Source: Desmodus rotundus (Eukaryota > Chordata > Mammalia > Chiroptera > Phyllostomidae). Taken from it: 64,000 nucleotides of DNA. The stretch is from the NCBI RefSeq assembly GCF_022682495.2, contig NC_071391.1:115241195-115305194 (forward strand), in the 5' to 3' direction. The notes beneath the pieces are model-generated. The model had not been told where the DNA came from. It ran no database searches and worked only from the letters and a program-made list of their open reading frames with translations. How positions within the stretch are numbered: the stretch's first letter is position 1; every line of letters starts with the position of its first letter. Shown in pieces: positions 1-11,716 of this stretch. Position numbers and translations under genes: made by a program.

Positions 1-1591
1 TCACCACCACCCCACCCCACCCCGCCCGCCCCCATTTGGGGAAAATCTGACTGTCACTTCTGCACGAGAAGGCTTTCTTTCTCTGATGGCTCCTCCAACA
101 CACAAGTGGAGTGAGGCACTCTCATCTGTATCCCATTGTTCTTGCCCAGGCACCGGAGCATTATTCAAGGCACAGTCATTGTTTGTTTAGGCCTGGGGCT
201 GCCTGGGTGGGAGGGGAGTTCTCTTTTACCCAAGACAAAAGCAGGTGCCAGGAATGATCAGAGCTCCAATCATTCAAGAATGAAGATCTGAAGGGAGTCT
301 GCAGAATCCCCCAACCAAAGGGGCAGGAGGGGTGAGGCTAGGGCCAGCAGCCAGGAACCTGGAGAGCCTAATGGGAGCAAGCACTAGCAGGTCAGGCCCC
401 AAGGCGCAGCATCTAGCATGGTCTCACACAGATGGTGGTTCTCCATGTGTGGGTGATGAATGCGGAAGGAATGGATGAAATATGATGAACAGCCTTTGTT
501 AAGCCAAACCTGAGGCTGTATTTGTCACAGGCAGTTACCACTGCCTGGGTTGAAATCATAATTCCCCCAAAGAACTCATCACACTCTGGAACTTCCCATG
601 AGTTTCCCAACTGACTTCCCCCCCAGTTTGACCAAAGACCTGGAGCACTTGAATTGGTAACCGCAGCAACTATCCTGACTGCTCTGGGCAGCGCTCCCCT
701 CTCCAGGTGCCTGTGTGCAGAGCTGGGAATAGCTGAGCCCTACACGGTGGTACTCAACCCCCTCGTTTGGGGGCCAGCCCCTACTCCAGGCCATGAATCT
801 AATTGTACCCAACACCCCATTGTTTTTCTAACTGGGTGTTGGGAATTTCCTTGGTTAAGCCTCCAGGTCTTCCCTCTTTCCGGATTTAATGAGCTCATTT
901 ATTTTTCTTTTTCACTTAACAGGTTTTAGGGCTGGTTAATGAGTGGTGGGGTTCTCTTTAAGAGCCAAGTTGGGCTGAGCTCAGGGCACTTTTCTTGCCT
1001 TTTCCAGCTCTCAAGTCCCCAGTGTCTCCTGTGGTCTCTCCCCAACTCTGGCAGCGCCCTTCCCATCTGTGGAAGTTTCTGGAATACAACAACATGTAGG
1101 CCTCTGGGTTTTGTTTTGTTTCATTTTTTTTTCATGCATCTGCCCTAGCACAGTTGTTTCCAGACGAGCTTGTGCTTTCTAGAGAATAGAAGTGGTAGAA
1201 GCATCAGGAGAGCAGATCATCCATTTTTAAACACAGTTTGCTCTCTGACTTTCGTCAAAAGCTTCTGGTAGATTTGGGGGGGGGGGCAGGGTGGTTGTGA
1301 ATTCCAGGGAGACTTGCCAGAAGCTGTTTAAGTCCCCTTTGTGTAAAGCTGTTATAAAGAGCTGCCAGGAAAGAGCACTAATGGAAGGGAACTTGGAAGC
1401 CTTGCCGTGGTGGTTGGCGCTTAGGAAACTTTCAGCCCAGAGAGATGGGAAAGAATGCAGCGTCCTCATGGCAAGAGCAGCGATCTGCAGAGACTCAGAC
1501 TGACTCAGTTCTTAGAAGCTCCTTGAGATAATGACTTCATCACTGCTTTGTTGAATCATGTACCACAGAAAGTTTATCCCAAAGAGTCTCC
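1..1591. other. No gene recognised; mostly unassigned DNA
   Basis: The stretch opens with a C-rich CCACC-like tract (about 3-33) and contains an 11-G run at 1276-1286. A long pyrimidine tract ending in AG at 922 looks like a splice acceptor, but no good donor or convincing open frame follows. I recognise no interspersed repeat here. It is probably intronic or intergenic. Confidence 0.5.
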
Positions 1592-1770
1592 GTGTGTGTT
1601 TGTCCATCCATCCATCTGTTCATCCATCCGTCCATCCCTCATCCATTGAGTAAACAAAGACTGAGCACTTCCCATGAGGCAGGCACTGGCCTAGGCACTG
1701 GGGCTGCAGGAGGAATGGTTGGGTACAGCCCTGATGAATGCTCACAGGTTATCTCTGCACATGTCCTAGA
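1592..1770 (-). mobile_element. L2 LINE 3' fragment
   Basis: Read on the - strand this is the 3' end of an ancient L2. The + strand shows (TCCA)n and TCATCCATTGAG, then a GCAGGCACTGG..CTAGGCACTGGGG core, the complement of the L2 end (..CACTGCCTGGCACATAGTAGG..). The copy is diverged and short, with no coding capacity. Confidence 0.6.
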
Positions 1771-2147
1771 GTGAGGATTCCCATGTGGTGGAGGCCAACA
1801 GATACTTGGGAGGCACCAAAGGATAAGTCACAGAAACCTCAGCGAGCCATGCTTGGGTAGGTTGCAGAGCAGTTGTTGACTCCTTGTTTCCTGCCGAACC
1901 CCTGAAGCTTGGGCACAACACCTCCCCTTCTGAGCTATACTCCCTACTGTGATGCCATAGCCCTCAGCCTACTTCTGCCTGGGGTCCAGGCTGTGGGTGG
2001 CAATTGGGGGCCAGAGGTACTTCCATCCCAGACGAGAGCGAGAGCTCTTAGAGCCGGTGCCACTGTGACCAAAAACATTAAAGGTCAAAGAGAGCAGCTC
2101 GGGTGGGGAGGCAGGCTGCCTTCAGCTGTGCTGGGTTGCCGGGGATA

Positions 2148-2535
2148 TCAGTTTACTTGGGCTTCTGTAATAAAGTACCATAGGCTGGGTGACTTAAACA
2201 ACAGAAATACATTGTCTCACAGTTCTGGAAGCTAGGAATCCGAGATCAAGGTGTCATTCGAGTTGGTTCCTTCTGAGGGCTATGAGAGAGGATCTGTCCC
2301 TGGCCTCTCCCGAAGCTTCGGGTGGTTTTCTGGCAGTATTTGCTGTTTCCTGGCTTTTAGACACACCACCCCAATCTCTGCCTTCATCTTCACACGGCAT
2401 TTTCCCCGTGTGTGTCTCTATGTCTACACTTTCCCTTTCCATAGGGACACTAGTCACACTGGATGATGGCCACTCTAATGACTTAACTAATTATATCTGC
2501 AACAACTCTACTTCCAAATACGGTCACTCTCGAGT
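2148..2535 (-). mobile_element. MaLR LTR (MLT1-type)
   Basis: The + strand carries the complement of an MLT1-type LTR: a GACTTAAACAACAGAAATAC segment, then CTCACAGTTCTGGAAGCTAGG, a run ending TTCCATAGGGACACTAGTCAC, and TTCCAAATACGGTCA. LTR sense is therefore the - strand. The U3 end is truncated near 2535. The open frames across it are fortuitous. Confidence 0.8.
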
Positions 2536-3740
2536 GAATCGAGTGCGTGAATCTTACAAGGAGACAGAACAGCCCATACACCATAGTTCTGACATAATCC
2601 CCCTCCTGCTGCCGTCAGCAGTGCCCATGAAGAGAAAGCTGAGCAATTCTACCTCAGGGAGGGTTGGGGTGGTGCCCCCGAGAGACATCACAGAGAAACA
2701 CCTGCTAGAAAGAGGGTTTGTGCTGGAGAGAGGCATGGCCCATAGCTGCGGGAAGGGGGAGCAGTAGTTTGGTCCTCCTCGCCTTTGTGCTCACAGCTGG
2801 TAGGAGCCTGAAGGGGTGGAAAGCCCCAAGCAGCAGCCCTGGGACGGAGTTGCCCAAGGAAGGTAGGGGGCAGGAGGTTCTGATGAGGTGACACCTGGGA
2901 CTTGAGAGAATGGGCAGAACAGCAGTCAGTGTCCGCAGTCCTGGGGGACAAACGGGCAGTCTGCTGGGCAGGGAACCGGGCTGTGAGAGCGCGTGTGGGA
3001 CGCCTGGGGTGACTCCGCCTTCGTTCCTGTGGCCATCCCAGTCCACTGAGGCTCTCTTCACCCCGTCTTCTCTGAAAGACAGGTGATAATATAGTTGGGC
3101 CATTGTAGTCGAGCACTGGTGGACTTTGACAGATAATTTTGAAAAAGAAAATAGGGGACATTTGCCTTACGAAATATTAAAGTTTAAAATGCATATTCAG
3201 AATAATATGTTGTAGCACGTGAGTAAACAGCTCAGTGGAATAGGCCAGATTTCAGGAATGGACACAGTATGTTTACATACTTAAAAGTTGATAAAAGTGA
3301 ATTTCAGTTCAGTGGGAAAATTATGATTGATTCAAGAAATAGTGTTGACGTAATTGGCTCTCCATTTGGGGGGAAAAAGTGAGGTAGACACCATTTCATA
3401 ACATATGAACCAACCATATGAAACAAATCCCAGATGCGTTTGGGTTTAATATTAATTGTAAGTAAATAAATAAATATATTCATAATGGACTTAAAGAAAA
3501 TTTAGTGGGAAATTTGTTTTCCAAATTTGTATGACATTGGAGCAGGAGGGATATTTTTAATAATGGTGGAAATCCCAAAAACTGTGAAGGGAAAAACAAA
3601 CAACATATGTTCCTACACATTTTTTATGCAAATTTTAAGAAAAAAACAAATTACAGACTCAGATAAACATTTCTAGCACGTATGAAAGATATTACCCTTC
3701 ATTTTCCCAAAGCTTATGTAAATTGGTAAAAAAAAAATGC
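2536..3740. other. No gene recognised
   Basis: GC-rich DNA (2620-3070) passes into AT-rich DNA (3170-3740). Overlapping - strand frames of 157 and 132 codons at 2688-3161 show no domain and have arginine- and proline-rich, non-protein-like composition. The AT-rich half may be older L1 sequence continuous with the L1 tail that follows, but I cannot show this. Confidence 0.4.
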
Positions 3741-4535
3741 AAAAGCCAATGAGAATATAGGGGAAAAGCAGGAACAGGCAATTCACAGAAAAGGAAATGA
3801 AGATTTAATGAAGTTGAGAAGGATTAGTCGGAGAAAGTCAAATTTAATTATTTATTCATTAGATTGGCAACAATTAAAAAGACCAGGAACATCCTGTGCT
3901 GAAAGAGTTCAGGGGAGCAAACACTTTTATACGTTGTCCGTGGGAGTGGGAACTGCCGAAACCTCCAGGGAAACACACTCCGGCAGTGTTCATTGACGTC
4001 CGAAATGTGCACCACCGCCTCGGCAAGCCCGTTCGGGGCCATCGCCCCGGTGACAGGGAAGCACCAGCACCTAGGACTGTGCAGACAAAGGCGTTTACGG
4101 AAGCTCTGCTTGCGGTGGCAGAGTATCGGGCAGCGCGTGATTGTTCGTCAAGTAATAAAATGACGCCTCCACGCTGTGGGACGGCATGTGGCCGTCACAG
4201 AGAAGGATGGAGAAGTTAGATCAACATTTCACATGGAGAGATGCTAATATTTTAAGTGCAAAGTAAGCTGTGGAAAAATGTGTATACTATGATCCCGTTT
4301 TTGTAAAAAGTTGAGTAAGTAAATAACACCCAGTGTATGTGCCTGTTCCACGTTTGCCTGTATTTATACAGGCTGAGGACACGACACAGTTACCTCAGGG
4401 CATTGGAATGACAGGGAGTGATTTTTAACTCCTTGTGTCCATATCTTTGGTTTTTTGCGTATTATAAGAATCGTGTTTTTCCTTTTTTAAAATTAAAATC
4501 AATTGGATAAAAACAATTTTAAAGGGGAAAAAAAG
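3741..4535 (+). mobile_element. L1 3' UTR fragment
   Basis: The order of motifs matches the old L1M 3' end on the + strand: AGATTGGCAACAATTAAAAAG, CAGGAACATCCTGTGCTGAA, a CATTTCACATGGAGAGATG segment, then GTATACTATGATCCCGTTTT. The copy is strongly diverged, without an intact open frame. Confidence 0.65.
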
Positions 4536-4639
4536 ACCATGTGCCTAAGACACTTCTACGGTCATTGGGCCCCCAGGGTAAAGTTCACTCTCTTTAATGG
4601 ACTCGTAAAAAGCCCCTGGGATCTGGGGTCTGCACACTG

Positions 4640-4982
4640 CACGGAACCGTGTTCCCTTTGTTCTACCCTTTTCCTTTCGTTCCCCAGCTGTGCTGGACCC
4701 GGGGCAAGCTTGACAGCTCTCTGCCCTCCCCACACACCTGGACCTTCCTTCCTATGGGCCTCCCTGAGACTGGGCAAGTGCCCGCCCACCAATTCCTATA
4801 GCATCTTGGGCCTATGCCTGTGGTAGCAGCGCTGGCCTTCTTTGTAGCCATCTGTTTACTTAGTTTTACCCCCACTGGACAGTAAATACCAACAGGGCAG
4901 GAGCAACCTTCCTCATGCTGTCCCCAGTGCCTTGCCTAGCTCATTGCAGATGCTAAATAACATACGTGTTCGTTGAATGAAT
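4640..4982 (+). mobile_element. L2 LINE 3' end
   Basis: Sense-strand L2 3' UTR: a pyrimidine-rich region, then CCCCCACTGGACAGTAAATA, GGGCAGGAGCAACCTTCCTC, CCCAGTGCCTTGCC and the terminal GTTCGTTGAATGAAT. It is followed within about 30 bp by an L2 copy in the opposite orientation, so the two lie tail to tail. Confidence 0.75.
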
Positions 4983-4999
4983 AGAGAAAAGAGGAATGA

Positions 5000-5860
5000 A
5001 ATGAATGGATGCCAAACATTAGAGATATAAAGAAGAAAACATAGTTTGTGCCCTCAAACTTTTGTGGTGGACAGACAGGCGTGCAAACAGCCCAATTATA
5101 ACACAAGGAGATAATTATCCCATGGGACAGAGGAAACATAAGCTACCCAGAATTGTCTGGGGGAAGACAGGAAGGTTTCACAAGTGAGAAAAGCTTTAAT
5201 CAGAGATTTGAAGGATGAATTGTCACTTACCAGGAACATAAGAGGATGGAGTCATGTTTCTGGCACAAGGACCCACCCCTGCAAAGGCGAAGAGGCATGA
5301 AAGAGCATGACATATTCTAAAAACCTCAAGAGATTTAGTATTGCCTGAGTATAAAGTTCAAGGTTAGGGAAAGGAGTATATGGAAGATGATAAGTGGAGG
5401 CTGTCATAATGGAACCAAATCATTCATGAAGTTCCTTGCAGTCTATGCCCGTGAGTTTAGAGTTTGCAGGGGGACCTCCCGAGGAAGGTTGGATGTGGGG
5501 TGTGAACTGAGGGGTTTAGCTCACAGTGACAGAATGTGGAGGATGGGTCAGGCTGGGGACAGGAGATGATATCAGACAGAAGGAGACTGGCCGAGTGTGC
5601 CCAATGGAAAGGCAGATACTACAGCCTTTTACTGGCAAAGTTATCAAGGCTGAACCAGGGCAGAGACTGGGCTCAAAGGGGGATTGGTGAAGCACAAAGG
5701 AGGTCAAGTTGACATGACTTGGTGCTTGATGGGCTGGTGTGACGATGGAGAGGGAGTCCGAGTGGACTCTCAAATTTCCAGTTCGACAGTTTAGAGTTTC
5801 AAATAAATGAAACAAATTTATTACAATAAGAGATTCCATAAGAGAAGCAAGTCTAAGAAA
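5000..5860 (-). mobile_element. L2 LINE, long diverged copy
   Basis: The + strand shows complementary L2 blocks in order: TAGAGATATAAAGAAG, GTGCCCTCAAACTT, GGAGATAATTATCC, then GGAAGGTTTCACAAG and a TTTGAAGGATGAATTG block. This is the reverse of the L2 ORF2 C-terminus plus 3' UTR. The frames crossing it are broken. Confidence 0.65.
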
Positions 5861-5907
5861 GGCAGAAAACGACAAACTCAATTTGGGCCCTGCTGAGTGC
5901 CTTTGTT

Positions 5908-6353
5908 TCATAGGGTTGCTGAATTCCACAAACTTAATGGCTTAAAACAACAGAAATTTATTCTCTCCCAGTTCTGGAGGCTGGAAGTCCTGAATCAAGG
6001 GGTCAGGAGGGCCATGCCTGCTCTGAAACCTGCAGGGGAGGTCCTTCCTTCCTGGCCTCTTTCTAGCTTTAGCGATGGCCGTCAGTCCCGGCCCTTCCTT
6101 GGCTTGCTGCTCTGTCCCTCTAATCGCTCCCTTGCCATCACATGACCTGCTCCCTGTGTGTCTCTGTCTTCAGGGGACATTTTCTCTTTTTATAAGAACA
6201 CCAGTCGTACTGGATTAGGACCCACCCTAATGACCTCATGTTAACTTGATTACATCTGCAAATTTTCCCAGTAAGGTCATAGTCACAGGTACTGGGGGTA
6301 GGACTTCAACACATCTTTTGTGGGGGGGGGGACACAATTCAACCTCTTACACT
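5908..6353 (-). mobile_element. MaLR LTR (MLT1-type), nearly full length
   Basis: On the + strand: TTAATGGCTTAAAACAACAG, CCCAGTTCTGGAGGCTGGAA, CTCCCTGTGTGTCTCTGTCT, GACCTCATGTTAACTTGATT and the end ACAATTCAACCTCTTACA. It spans about 445 bp, near the expected full LTR length. A 10-G run (6322-6331) lies near its edge. Confidence 0.85.
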
Positions 6354-7583
6354 GAGTTTGAAGAGCATGGGACCTTGGGTGGAGATGTCAAGGAGGCCTC
6401 TGGACAGATGTGAGAGAGGGCTCAGGGGGGAGGCCTGAGCTGCGCTTCTTTATCTAGAATCTGCCAGTGAAGAGACCACAGCATGGGGTGACCACAGCTA
6501 GTAGGTGAGCAGCCTCAGAAGAGAAACCTTGGGGAAGGTCATGGTTAAGAGGCTACAAGGGGCAGAGGATCCCATCCAGGAGGTGGCTGAGAAGGAAGGG
6601 TCAGAGTGTGTATGTCTGTGAGAGACTCCGAGGGCATGGCCTTGAGGGAGCTGGCTGGTACCCATCCTTTGCTGAGAGCTGACTGTCCCCCACCGGAGTG
6701 CCAAACTGCGTTTCCTGTTGCCTGGTTCCCTCACGTCTGACTCTCTCCCCCATATGCAACATGGCTTTTCTTCCTTATCCAGGAAGCACTGGAGCCCTGC
6801 ACCATCTGCTGACGGAGCCAGCAGGGCTATTACAAGATGCTGTTGGGACTGCCACCCCCTACACCCAGCACTACAGTACAGCATTGATGGAGCAAACAAG
6901 GCCAGCTTGTTTGTGTTTTGCATTTCTTCAGAAATGAGCTGGCAGTTCTGCAATAACATTGAGGAATTACACTTTACTGCTTCGCCAAAATATTCCCATA
7001 CGGTCATAAAAGTGTTGTCCAGAGCGTATAGTCTTTCCCCTCCAATTGCACACCCCCCACCCCCAAGACAGGCTGCAAGGCAAGCTCTCGGGTATCATAA
7101 AGAGTTGCAGATTCTAGAATGTGAGTCTGAAGGTCAGGGCAGACCAGAGTGGCTCGGCCAAGGGACTTTGAAAGGAGAGTCTTCGCGATGTGGTACAACA
7201 ACAGAATGTGCTCTGCAGGGCGCAGGGCCTCGGCTGCTTTGCTCACTGCCATAGCCCCAGCGTCTGGTAGGCTCATGGTGGATCCTCAGCTCAGGCTCAG
7301 GGTGGCTTAGGAGGTGAGACTTTGTCCACACTGGGATTGGTAAACGACCGACCAGTGATGTTCACCTAACGCGGGACTCCCCTTGGATGCGGGGAGAGCA
7401 GGAGTGAGATGCTTGCAGCAGTCATCTTTTCTTCCCCTGCGTGGGGAGGCCAGTGGGCAGCGGCCAGGCCTACTGCAGTGTGTCCTGGGCCTCACGCTGC
7501 TTACTCCAGCAGGGTCCGCTTCACTGGTTCTGAAAAATGCACAGCAATGACTGGGGTGACTGTTGCATTACGACAATACAAAC
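6354..7583. other. No gene recognised
   Basis: Unassigned DNA. A good pyrimidine tract ends CTTATCCAG near 6781 and the frame beyond it stays open to about 6937, but I see no GT donor of quality. The 169- and 178-codon frames on opposite strands overlap each other and have no recognisable domain. Confidence 0.4.
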
Positions 7584-7824
7584 ACTGACTAGCATTTATC
7601 AAGCGCCTGCTGTGGATCCGGGTCTATGCTAAGTGCTTTATATACATTATGCCAACTAACTCTTGCAACGACTCTATGAGGTAGGTGCTATTTATCTCAC
7701 TGTTTTAAAACAGAAAAATAAAATTTTAAATGATGAAGTCGTTTTGCCCAAGTCCTCACAGCTAGAATGTAGTGTTGGGGTGTTTGAACCTGGACTCTCT
7801 GGAAATAGAGCCCATTCACTGAAG
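7584..7824 (-). mobile_element. MIR SINE
   Basis: The complement of MIR covers nearly the whole element: AGCATTTATCAAGCGCCTGC, TATGCTAAGTGCTTTATATA, CGACTCTATGAGGTAGGTGC, TTGCCCAAGTCCTCACAGCT and TTTGAACCTGGACTCTCTGG. It is an ancient core-SINE with no current activity. Confidence 0.85.
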
Positions 7825-8284
7825 CCCTTCATTTTACTCCAGTCTCGTGGTGAAATTTTTTGTCCACTCATTGCTATGTGTAGCTTATGAATTATTGGAC
7901 AAGAGAGGGGGTGAGAATGATGTGGATGATTAGGAAGCCCCCAGGGCAGCTGCTGTCAGGCTCTGGGGATTAGATTACAACTTTGGCTTTGGAGAGAAAA
8001 ATAAGTGAGTTTAATGGGAAATGCGGAGGAGCCTGGGTGCCCAGGATCACCATTGGCGCATGAGCTACGCGTGTCTCCCAGGCTGAATTTAGCTTTCACC
8101 ACTTGCAGGTCTACAAAGAGCAGGGACTCACAGGCTGGGCTTCTTTGTCAATCAGCAAATTAAGCACAAGAACCTGTGACTCATAGCCTTTGGGATTGGC
8201 AGGGCCCTCAGAGTAATCCAATTTCACTCTTTGATTTCACAGACGAGAAGCCTGAGGCCCAAAGGGCAGAGCAAGGATGTTGGC

Positions 8285-8770
8285 AGATTAAAGATGGCTG
8301 CAAATTCTTTGCTACGTCTCCCGTTGGGACTGAGAGCAACATCTCTCCCCCTGAATCTGGGCAGGCTCAGCAGCTACTTAGCTAGTAGAGAGCTGCCAGT
8401 GTGACACTGTTTTAGTTTCTGGGCTCAGGACTTAAGAGACTGGCAGCATCCACTTTCTGCTCTGTGAACATGGACTCTGGGCCCAGATGCTGTGCTGCGA
8501 GGAAGCCCAAGTAGCCCCATAAAGACACATGTGCAGAGGAATTGGGGTTCCTTGTCAATAGTCCCTGCTGACAGTCAGCATTTCGTTGCCTACTTGGAAA
8601 CAGATCTTCCCAGTCCAGTCAAGTGTCCCTCACTGGAAACACGTGGAACAAGAACAACCATCTACAGGGCCCAGCCCAGACTGTAGATTTATGAGTAAAT
8701 GAAATGCTTTTTGCTATGTTAAGCCACTAACTTTTGGGATGGTTTGCCATGCAGCAGTAGATAATGAGAA
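8285..8770 (+). mobile_element. MaLR/ERVL-type LTR
   Basis: The sense-strand 3' end is recognisable: TATGTTAAGCCACTAACTTT then GGTTTGCCATGCAGCAGTAG and ATAATGAGAAC, matching the R/U5 end shared by several MaLR-type LTRs. The 5' half is diverged. A MIR-like scrap (AGACGAGAAGCCTGAGGCCC) lies just upstream at about 8240-8262. Confidence 0.6.
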
Positions 8771-9329
8771 CAAGGAACAAGTAGTAGGTGCTGTGGCCCT
8801 CGGCCAGGGTTTATTTCACTCTCATGCGTTGGTCTCAGGGGCTCCCTGTGGGTTGCCCAGGCCATTCAGCAGTCTCAGTGGTCTGTGAGGTTGGACAGGC
8901 TGTGTTACCAGCTGCATCACCTTTCATGAAGTCTGCTGAACTGAATGTCTTCAGCAAAAGTCACCAAACCTAATAATTATGCAAAGTCCTGGAGGCTGAG
9001 GGTAAGTATACAGATTCTTGAAGCCCATTTCAGCCATTATTGAATGAGAGTCCTTAGGAATGAGACCCCGACATTTCTAGTTTTTGAAGCTTCCCAGGTG
9101 ATCCTGGTGATCAGCCAGCTTCGGACACCACTGGCCATAAATTGTGAGCGTGGGGGACCTGTCCCAGTGCCACCTACATGCATGGGTTGTCTCCGCTGGA
9201 TATTACTAAAACTTTTCTACTTATGTTAAGATTCCTGGGCAGGATGGACTATTTCTATTCCCTGAGTAAACCAACCTGAGGCTCCATAAATATTTATGGT
9301 TCTCTCCTCATCTTGGCACATAATAGAAT

Positions 9330-9655
9330 TAATTTCCTGGCCCCTGTGACTGAGTGGGACCATATGAATTACTCTAATCAATGAGCAGAAGCGATGTGCG
9401 TTACTTCCAGGTCACAGCATTTTATTCTCTAGAATCTTACCCTCTCTTTCCATCTGCATGGTGAGTGGCAATGTTCCAGATGGTGAGTGTTCTAACATCA
9501 TGGGCTCCTGAGTGAAAATGATGTACAGGGCCTCCTTGCTGACCTACAACAGACATAGGATATTAGCAAGAAAGGAATTTTTTATTGTTTGAAGCCACTG
9601 AAATTGGACGGATGTTTGTTACTGCAGATAATCTAGCCTAAGCTGATGATATAGC
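9330..9655 (+). mobile_element. MaLR/ERVL-type LTR
   Basis: Shows GACTGAGTGGGACCATATG, TCTAATCAATGAGCAGAAGC, then the 3' end GTTTGAAGCCACTGAAATTG and GTTACTGCAGATAATCTAGC. It resembles mammalian MaLR-type LTRs that end in a TTAAGCCACTGAGAT-type R/U5 segment. The subfamily is not assigned. Confidence 0.6.
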
Positions 9656-9793
9656 CGGTGACATAGGCTTACTACTATAAAGCCTCCTCTCTTTTCTGTT
9701 TCTACTGGGAAGGAGCATGCCCTCTAACCAATTTGAATCTTTATGTTTTTCCACTTTGAAGACTTAGTATTCACAAGTTCTATCCCCATTCTT

Positions 9794-10009
9794 TTTTTTA
9801 ACCTCACTCAAGGACATGAGACAGAGGGGAAGGGAGGGAGAGAGAGAGGGAGAGAAACATTGATGTGAGAGAGAAACATCAGTCGGTTGCCTCTTGCATG
9901 TGCCTGGACCAGGAATTGAACCTAGCTATGTGCCCTGACTGGGAATTGAACTCGTGACCTTCTGGTTTATGGGACAATGATCCAGCCAATGGAGCCACAC
10001 CTGCCAAGG
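9794..10009 (-). mobile_element. VES SINE with target-site duplication
   Basis: A bat VES SINE in reverse: GAGAGAAACATTGATGTGAG, CAGTCGGTTGCCTC and TGCCCTGACTGGGAATTGAA (the B-box side), ending GGAGCCACACCTGCCAAGG. It is flanked by a 14 bp duplication with one mismatch (9780-9793 and 10010-10023). The tail side has a degraded copy of the CCTCA..TGAGG hairpin found in other copies here. Confidence 0.9.
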
Positions 10010-10574
10010 CTATTCCCATTCTTGCAGGAAAGAACACTCTGCCCTCTCCCACCCATTACTGGTCAGGGACCTGTAAGTATTCTCAGAACAGCCAGTAAGT
10101 GTTGAGAACATGATGTTATCAGTTGAAAGACAATGGTTTGTTTCCCTATCACATGGGACTCTGATAATCATGCATAGTGGAGCATAAAGCATGTTAAAGA
10201 AAATCCTACTTAAGTGTATAAAAAACTTCGTGAAATAGTATCTTCTAAAGACTATCTTCAAGCATGTTTGCAATTTTTTTGAAAGCCAGTGGTGAAATGA
10301 GTGTGGATGTTCTACACTCAGCAAACGTGAGCTCTGTGTTAAGACTTTATCTTCAGAGATCATTTTTTCTCTCATTTGGCAGTAGAGAAGTTGAGAGCCC
10401 TGGTATTCAAAGAAAGAAAGTGCTGTGTTGTCTCCCGAGCCAGCATGTGGTGCTCTAGCTATGCAGCCATGACTTGTCATTAATTATTATTCTTTTCCTT
10501 AAGACGACAACATAAATTGAGTTGCTGCTTTCTTTTATCTTGTTGGCAAAATAGTCACCAGTGCTATAAGAATT

Positions 10575-10765
10575 TTTATTTATTTATGTGAGAGACAGAG
10601 AAACATGGATCTGCTGCTCCACCCACGTATGCGTTCCCAGCAGACTTGCACGTGCCCGCCCTGGAGGCCACACCCACAGCCACAGGTGCATCGGGACGGT
10701 GCCCCACCTGAGTGGGCTACCAATGCCTTGGGGTGTTCTGGGTGTGGGTTTTCTTTATCACCTAA
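10575..10765 (-). mobile_element. Older bat tRNA-derived SINE
   Basis: TTTATTTATGTGAGAGACAG, GAAACATGGATCTGCTGCTC and CACCCACGTATGCGTTCCCA match an older bat SINE type (the form with a GTTGTTCCACTTATTTATGC segment) more than VES itself. The tRNA head is degraded (GGTGCATCGGGACGGTGCCC, CTGAGTGGGCTAC). No clear target-site duplication was seen. Confidence 0.6.
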
Positions 10766-10799
10766 CAAGTAATTAACTATCTCTCTACTTAATCTATTA

Positions 10800-11715
10800 T
10801 TTGAATTTGTTTTCCAAATTTAGACACTGTAACCTTTTATTCAAAAAATATGTGTATATATTCCATTAATAATAATTAAATGTTGCAAATAATGCTGAAA
10901 TCTCTCCTTGCCACCTCCCGTTTCCCATTCCCCTTCCAGGGGTAAATTGCTGTTATCAGTTAGATGTGCACACACTTTCTATTTTATGCACATATTTCCA
11001 TGCATTATGTACCTGTAAAATTATATAATATTTTTATTTTAACTTTTTTACAGATATGGAATCTATTGTATGTACTGTCTACAAATTGTTTTCTTCACTT
11101 AATAATATATCTTACAGAGTTTTCCATGTGAGTATTGTATAAATACAGAAACCTTATTGTTTTCTATAATGTGGATGTGTCATAGTTTATTTAATAATTT
11201 CCCTATTTGAGAACATTAAAATTATTTCCAAGGTTTAGTGGTACAAACAGCCACAAGTGGCCATAAATAATTTGGCCACAAGTGTTATCACATACATAAC
11301 TTTGTACACATATGTCAATGTTTCTCTTGAGCTGATACAGAAAATGGAATGGCCTTGTCAAGGGGTTGAGAACTCTCATTTAATAGATTCTCCTCAGTCT
11401 CCTTCCAAGTGGCTGGATCATGACCTAAGAGCAGCCATTTCTCTTTATTTTTGCCATTATTTTATATTAAGAAATCTTTATCTCAAAGATGGAAACAATA
11501 TGTCATTTGCATTTCTCCAATTAATAGTGAGATTAAACAGTTTTTATATTTTTATTTCTATAAATTACTTCTTTAGAATCGTTCCTTATTTCCTATCGGA
11601 TTGTATGTATTTTTTCTTACTGATTTACTGGAGTTCTTTATATATTCTTCATACTTGTCCTTTATCTGTCATATTTATTGCAATTAATTATGTCTTTTTA
11701 AACTTTGTGGGGGGG
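10800..11715 (-). mobile_element. L1 3' UTR region
   Basis: The complement of an old L1M 3' region: ACAAATTGTTTTCTTCACTT, TCATAGTTTATTTAATAATT, TGAGAACATTAAAATTATTT, AATATGTCATTTGCATTTCT and TGGAGTTCTTTATATATTCT. The 171-codon + strand frame (11257-11772) is antisense to this element and is not a gene. An 8-G run lies at 11709-11716. Confidence 0.75.
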
Positions 11716-11716
11716 G

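Noticed and set aside
2282..2767. 161-codon + strand open frame
   Set aside because: Mostly within a reversed MaLR LTR, with no domain or splice support.
6498..7254. Overlapping 169- and 178-codon frames on opposite strands
   Set aside because: Mutually exclusive frames over the same DNA, no homology recognised, no exon structure.
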